This document shows, piece by piece, positions 61,530 through 64,000 of a stretch of DNA of 64,000 nucleotides. Each line of letters opens with the position of its first letter. Position 1 is the stretch's first letter. This stretch comes from Symbiodinium natans (taxonomy: Eukaryota > Sar > Dinophyceae > Suessiales > Symbiodiniaceae), in the NCBI GenBank assembly GCA_905221605.1, contig CAJNDS010000744.1, forward strand, positions 1-64,000, read 5' to 3'. The translations under genes were made by a program, and so were the position numbers. The notes under the pieces are model-generated. The model searched no databases. It was not told the origin of the DNA and worked only from the letters and a program-made list of their open reading frames with translations.

Positions 61530-63360
61530 GCGGCATCAGTGAGTTCTTAGAATGCCCCAAGCCCCAACGACAGCTCTTGAGCTGGTGCGGGTTGCCAGCC
61601 CGCACGCCCATCAGTGAGTTCTTAGACCGCCCCAAGCCCCAACGACAGCTCTTGAGCTGGTGCGGGTTGCCAGCCCGCACGCCCATCAGTGAGTTCTTAG
61701 ACCGCCCCAAGCCCCAACGACAGCTCTTGAGCTGGTGCGGGTTGCCAGCCCGCACGCCCATCAGTGAGTTCTTAGACCGCCCCAAGCCCCAGCGACAGCT
61801 CTTGAGCTGGTGCAGGTTGCCAACCCGCACGCCCATCAGTGAGTTCTTAGACCGCCCCAAGCCCCAACGACAGCTCTTGAGCTGGTGCGGGTTGCCAGCC
61901 CGCACGCCCATCAGCGAGTTCTTAGACCCCCCCCAAACCCCAACGACAGCTCTTGAGCTGGTGCGGGTTGCCAGCCCGCACGCCCATCAGTGAGTTCTTA
62001 GACCGCCCCAAGCCCCAACGACAGCTCTGTGCTCTTGAGCTGGTGCGGGTTGCCAGCCCGCACGCCCATCAGTGAGTTCTTGGACCGCCCCAAGCCCCAA
62101 CGACAGCTTTTGAGCTGGTGCGGTTGCCAGCCCGCACGCCCATCAGTGAGTTCTTAGACCGCCCCAAGCCCCAACGACAGCTCTTGAGCTGGTGCGGGTT
62201 GCCAGCCCGCACGCCCATCAGTGAGCTCTTAGACCGCCCCAAGCCCCAACGACAGCTCTTGAGCTGGTCCGGGTTGCAGCCCGCACGCCCATCAGTGAGT
62301 TCTTAGACCGCCCCAAGCCCCAACGACAGCTCTTGAGCTGGTGCGGGTTGCCAGCCCGCACGCCCATCAGTGAGTTCTTAGACCCCCCCAAGCCCCAACG
62401 AGCTCTTGAGCTGGTGCGGGTTGCCAGCCCGCACCCCCATCAGTGAGTTCTTAGACCGCCCCAAGCCCCAACGACAGCTCTTGAGCGTGGTGCGGGTTGC
62501 CAGCCCGCACGCCCATCAGTGAGTTCTTAGACCGCCCCAAGCCCCAACGACAGCTTTTGAGCTGGTGCGGGTTGCCAGCCCGCACGCCCATCAGCGAGTT
62601 CTTAGACCCCCCCCAAACCCCAACGACAGCTCTTGAGCTGGTGCGGGTTGCCAGCCCGCACGCCCATCTGTGAGTTCTTAGACCGCCCCAAGCCCCAGCG
62701 ACAGCTCTTGAGCTGGTGCGGGTTGCCAGCCCGCACGCCCATCAGTGAGTCCTTAGACCACCCCAAACCCCCACAACAGCTGTTGAGCTGGTGCGGGTTG
62801 CCAGCCCGCACGCCCATCAGTGAGTTCTTCGACCCCCCCAAGCGCCAACGACAGCTCTTGAGCTGGTTTGCATCTGTGAGTTCTTAGACCGCCCCAAGCC
62901 CCAACGACAGCTCTTGAGCTGGTGCGGGTTGCCAGCCCGCACGCCCATCAGTGAGTCCTTAGCCCCCAAGCCCCCAAGCCCCGACGACAGCTTTTGAGCT
63001 GGTGCGGGTTGCCAGCCCGCACGCCCATCAGTGAGTTCTTAGACCCCTCCAAGCCCCAACGACAGCTCTTGAGCTGGTGCCTGGTGCGGGTTGCCAGCCC
63101 ATCAGTGAGTTCTTAGACCCCCCCCAAGCCCCAACGACAGCTCTTCAGCTGGTGCGGGTTGCCAGCCCGCACGCCCATCAGTGAGTTCTTAGACCGCCGC
63201 AAGCCCCAACGACAGCTCTAGAGCTGGTGCGGGTTGCCAGCCCGCACGCCCATCAGTGAGTTCTTAGACCCCGCCAAGCCCCAACGACAGCTCCCCCAAC
63301 GACAGCTCTGAAGCTGGTGCGGGCTGCCAGCCCGCACGCCAGTAACCGCACGCCCATCAA
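61530..63360. repeat. 75-bp tandem minisatellite, about 24 units
   Basis: The unit contains 'gagttcttagaccgcccc', 'aacgacagctcttgagctgg' and a foldable 'gcgggttgccagcccgc'. The first six units are nearly perfect; later ones carry indels. Because 75 is a multiple of three, 25-residue periodic frames stay open on both strands over the perfect part; I do not think they are translated. Diverged units continue to about 63,640. Confidence 0.95.
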
Positions 63361-63659
63361 GCTTCCAGTGCTTTTTGGGGGGGATCACGTCCTGCAAGCC
63401 CCAACGAAGCTCCACCCAAGCCCCAATGAAAATTCTTAAGCCGTTGCAGGTTGCCAGTCAACACACCTACTCAGACCCTAGTGAAAGCAAAAAGGGGGGG
63501 CACGGGTTGGCAACATGCTCCAAGCCCCAATGAATGCTATTGAGCTGGTGCGGATTGCCAGCCCGCACGCCCATCCCCCTGTGCAAATCGGGGTGGGTTG
63601 GCAACACGCCCTCCAAAGCCGGAATGGAAACCCTTAAGCTAGCGCGGGCTGGCAACGCT

Positions 63660-64000
63660 CATGCTCAAGACTTCTCTATTTCGCCTGACACTTTGAGGCT
63701 TTCCATCGCCTGTGCATGATTTCCGAGGCTGAGTGGAGCAGCTTTGTAAACACAGCAAACGCTGTTGAGGGACAGCTTGACCAGCAGGAGACAGCGACCC
63801 GTCTCACAAAAACCGCAGTCCTCTCGCCGAGGCAAACGGCAAAGCACAGGCCTCGATTTGCAGAGGGAGTAGCTGGAGATGCTGCTGAAGGGTACTCTCA
63901 AGACTTCTGGCAAGATCCTAGGTGTCAGCTTCCTTTTCGAGAACTGCTTCGCTTCAAAATCTTGGCGACGTTTTTGGAGTCCCACGCGTTGCGGAAGTGT
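63660..64000 (-). other. Possible exon fragment at right edge
   Basis: At the edge the minus strand encodes FRNAWDSKNVAKIL (about 63,950-63,992), reminiscent of the helical repeats of organelle RNA-binding FASTK/RAP-type proteins (AWDSxNLAxIL-like). It is only about 14 residues, so the label is a suggestion. The orientation agrees with the rest of the cluster. Confidence 0.25.

Noticed and set aside
61490-61993. Plus and minus frames through the 75-bp repeat as a repeat protein
   Set aside because: Openness follows from a unit length divisible by three; later units have indels that break both frames.

Overview
The window looks like nuclear DNA of a photosynthetic dinoflagellate (inference, from gene structure). 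Every gene I can support lies on the minus strand, as a unidirectional cluster. The genes are cut into very small exons. Most intron donors are GC, some are GA and only a minority are GT, while every acceptor is AG. One gene is present as a tandem array of near-identical copies. One predicted protein has a two-part secondary-plastid targeting leader. These traits together are known from dinoflagellates; no rRNA or mitochondrial marker is present to prove the assignment.

Reading the minus strand 5' to 3', from high to low coordinates: (1) an RluA-type RNA pseudouridine synthase gene, exons from about 59,756 to 55,928; (2) five copies (E, D, C, B, A) of an SLC34/NptA-type sodium-phosphate cotransporter gene, from 53,601 to 19,270, each with three exons and about 536 aa; A, B, C and most of D repeat with a 3,209-bp period; (3) a four-exon gene for a predicted plastid-targeted single-span membrane protein, 16,168 to 14,651; (4) the 5' half of an M1-family (PepN-like) aminopeptidase gene, exons from 13,646 to 10,663, continuing beyond the left edge. 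Most exons of genes 1, 3 and 4 are 27 to 150 bases long and do not appear as long open frames. I found them by matching family motifs across splice junctions that keep the reading frame.

The rest is repeat. A block of about 10 kb is present twice (1-10,545 and 39,374-48,885). The second block is the right part of a 14.1-kb unit (about 34,745-48,890) with 28-bp imperfect terminal inverted repeats and (TA)n at both ends. No coding capacity is visible in it. This unit sits inside intron 1 of phosphate transporter copy E, stretching an intron of about 180-270 bp in the sister copies to 19.3 kb. The other copy begins about 115 bases into an intron of the aminopeptidase gene. The unit holds a 4.4-kb AATTCCTA palindromic satellite, 590-bp tandem repeats with telomere-like motifs, purine/pyrimidine-biased 1.5-kb repeats with long GA microsatellites, and in the second copy only a 284-bp TTAA-flanked MITE-like insertion. 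Other repeats are a 75-bp minisatellite (61,530-63,360), TA/CATA microsatellites (52,420-53,200) and paralogous segments bracketing the transporter array.

The genes have no evident shared pathway: phosphate uptake, peptide degradation, RNA modification and a plastid membrane function. The main interest is how the genome is built: non-canonical introns flanked by short direct repeats, very large inverted-repeat units lodged in introns, a homogenised gene array, and a possible relict spliced leader upstream of each transporter copy.
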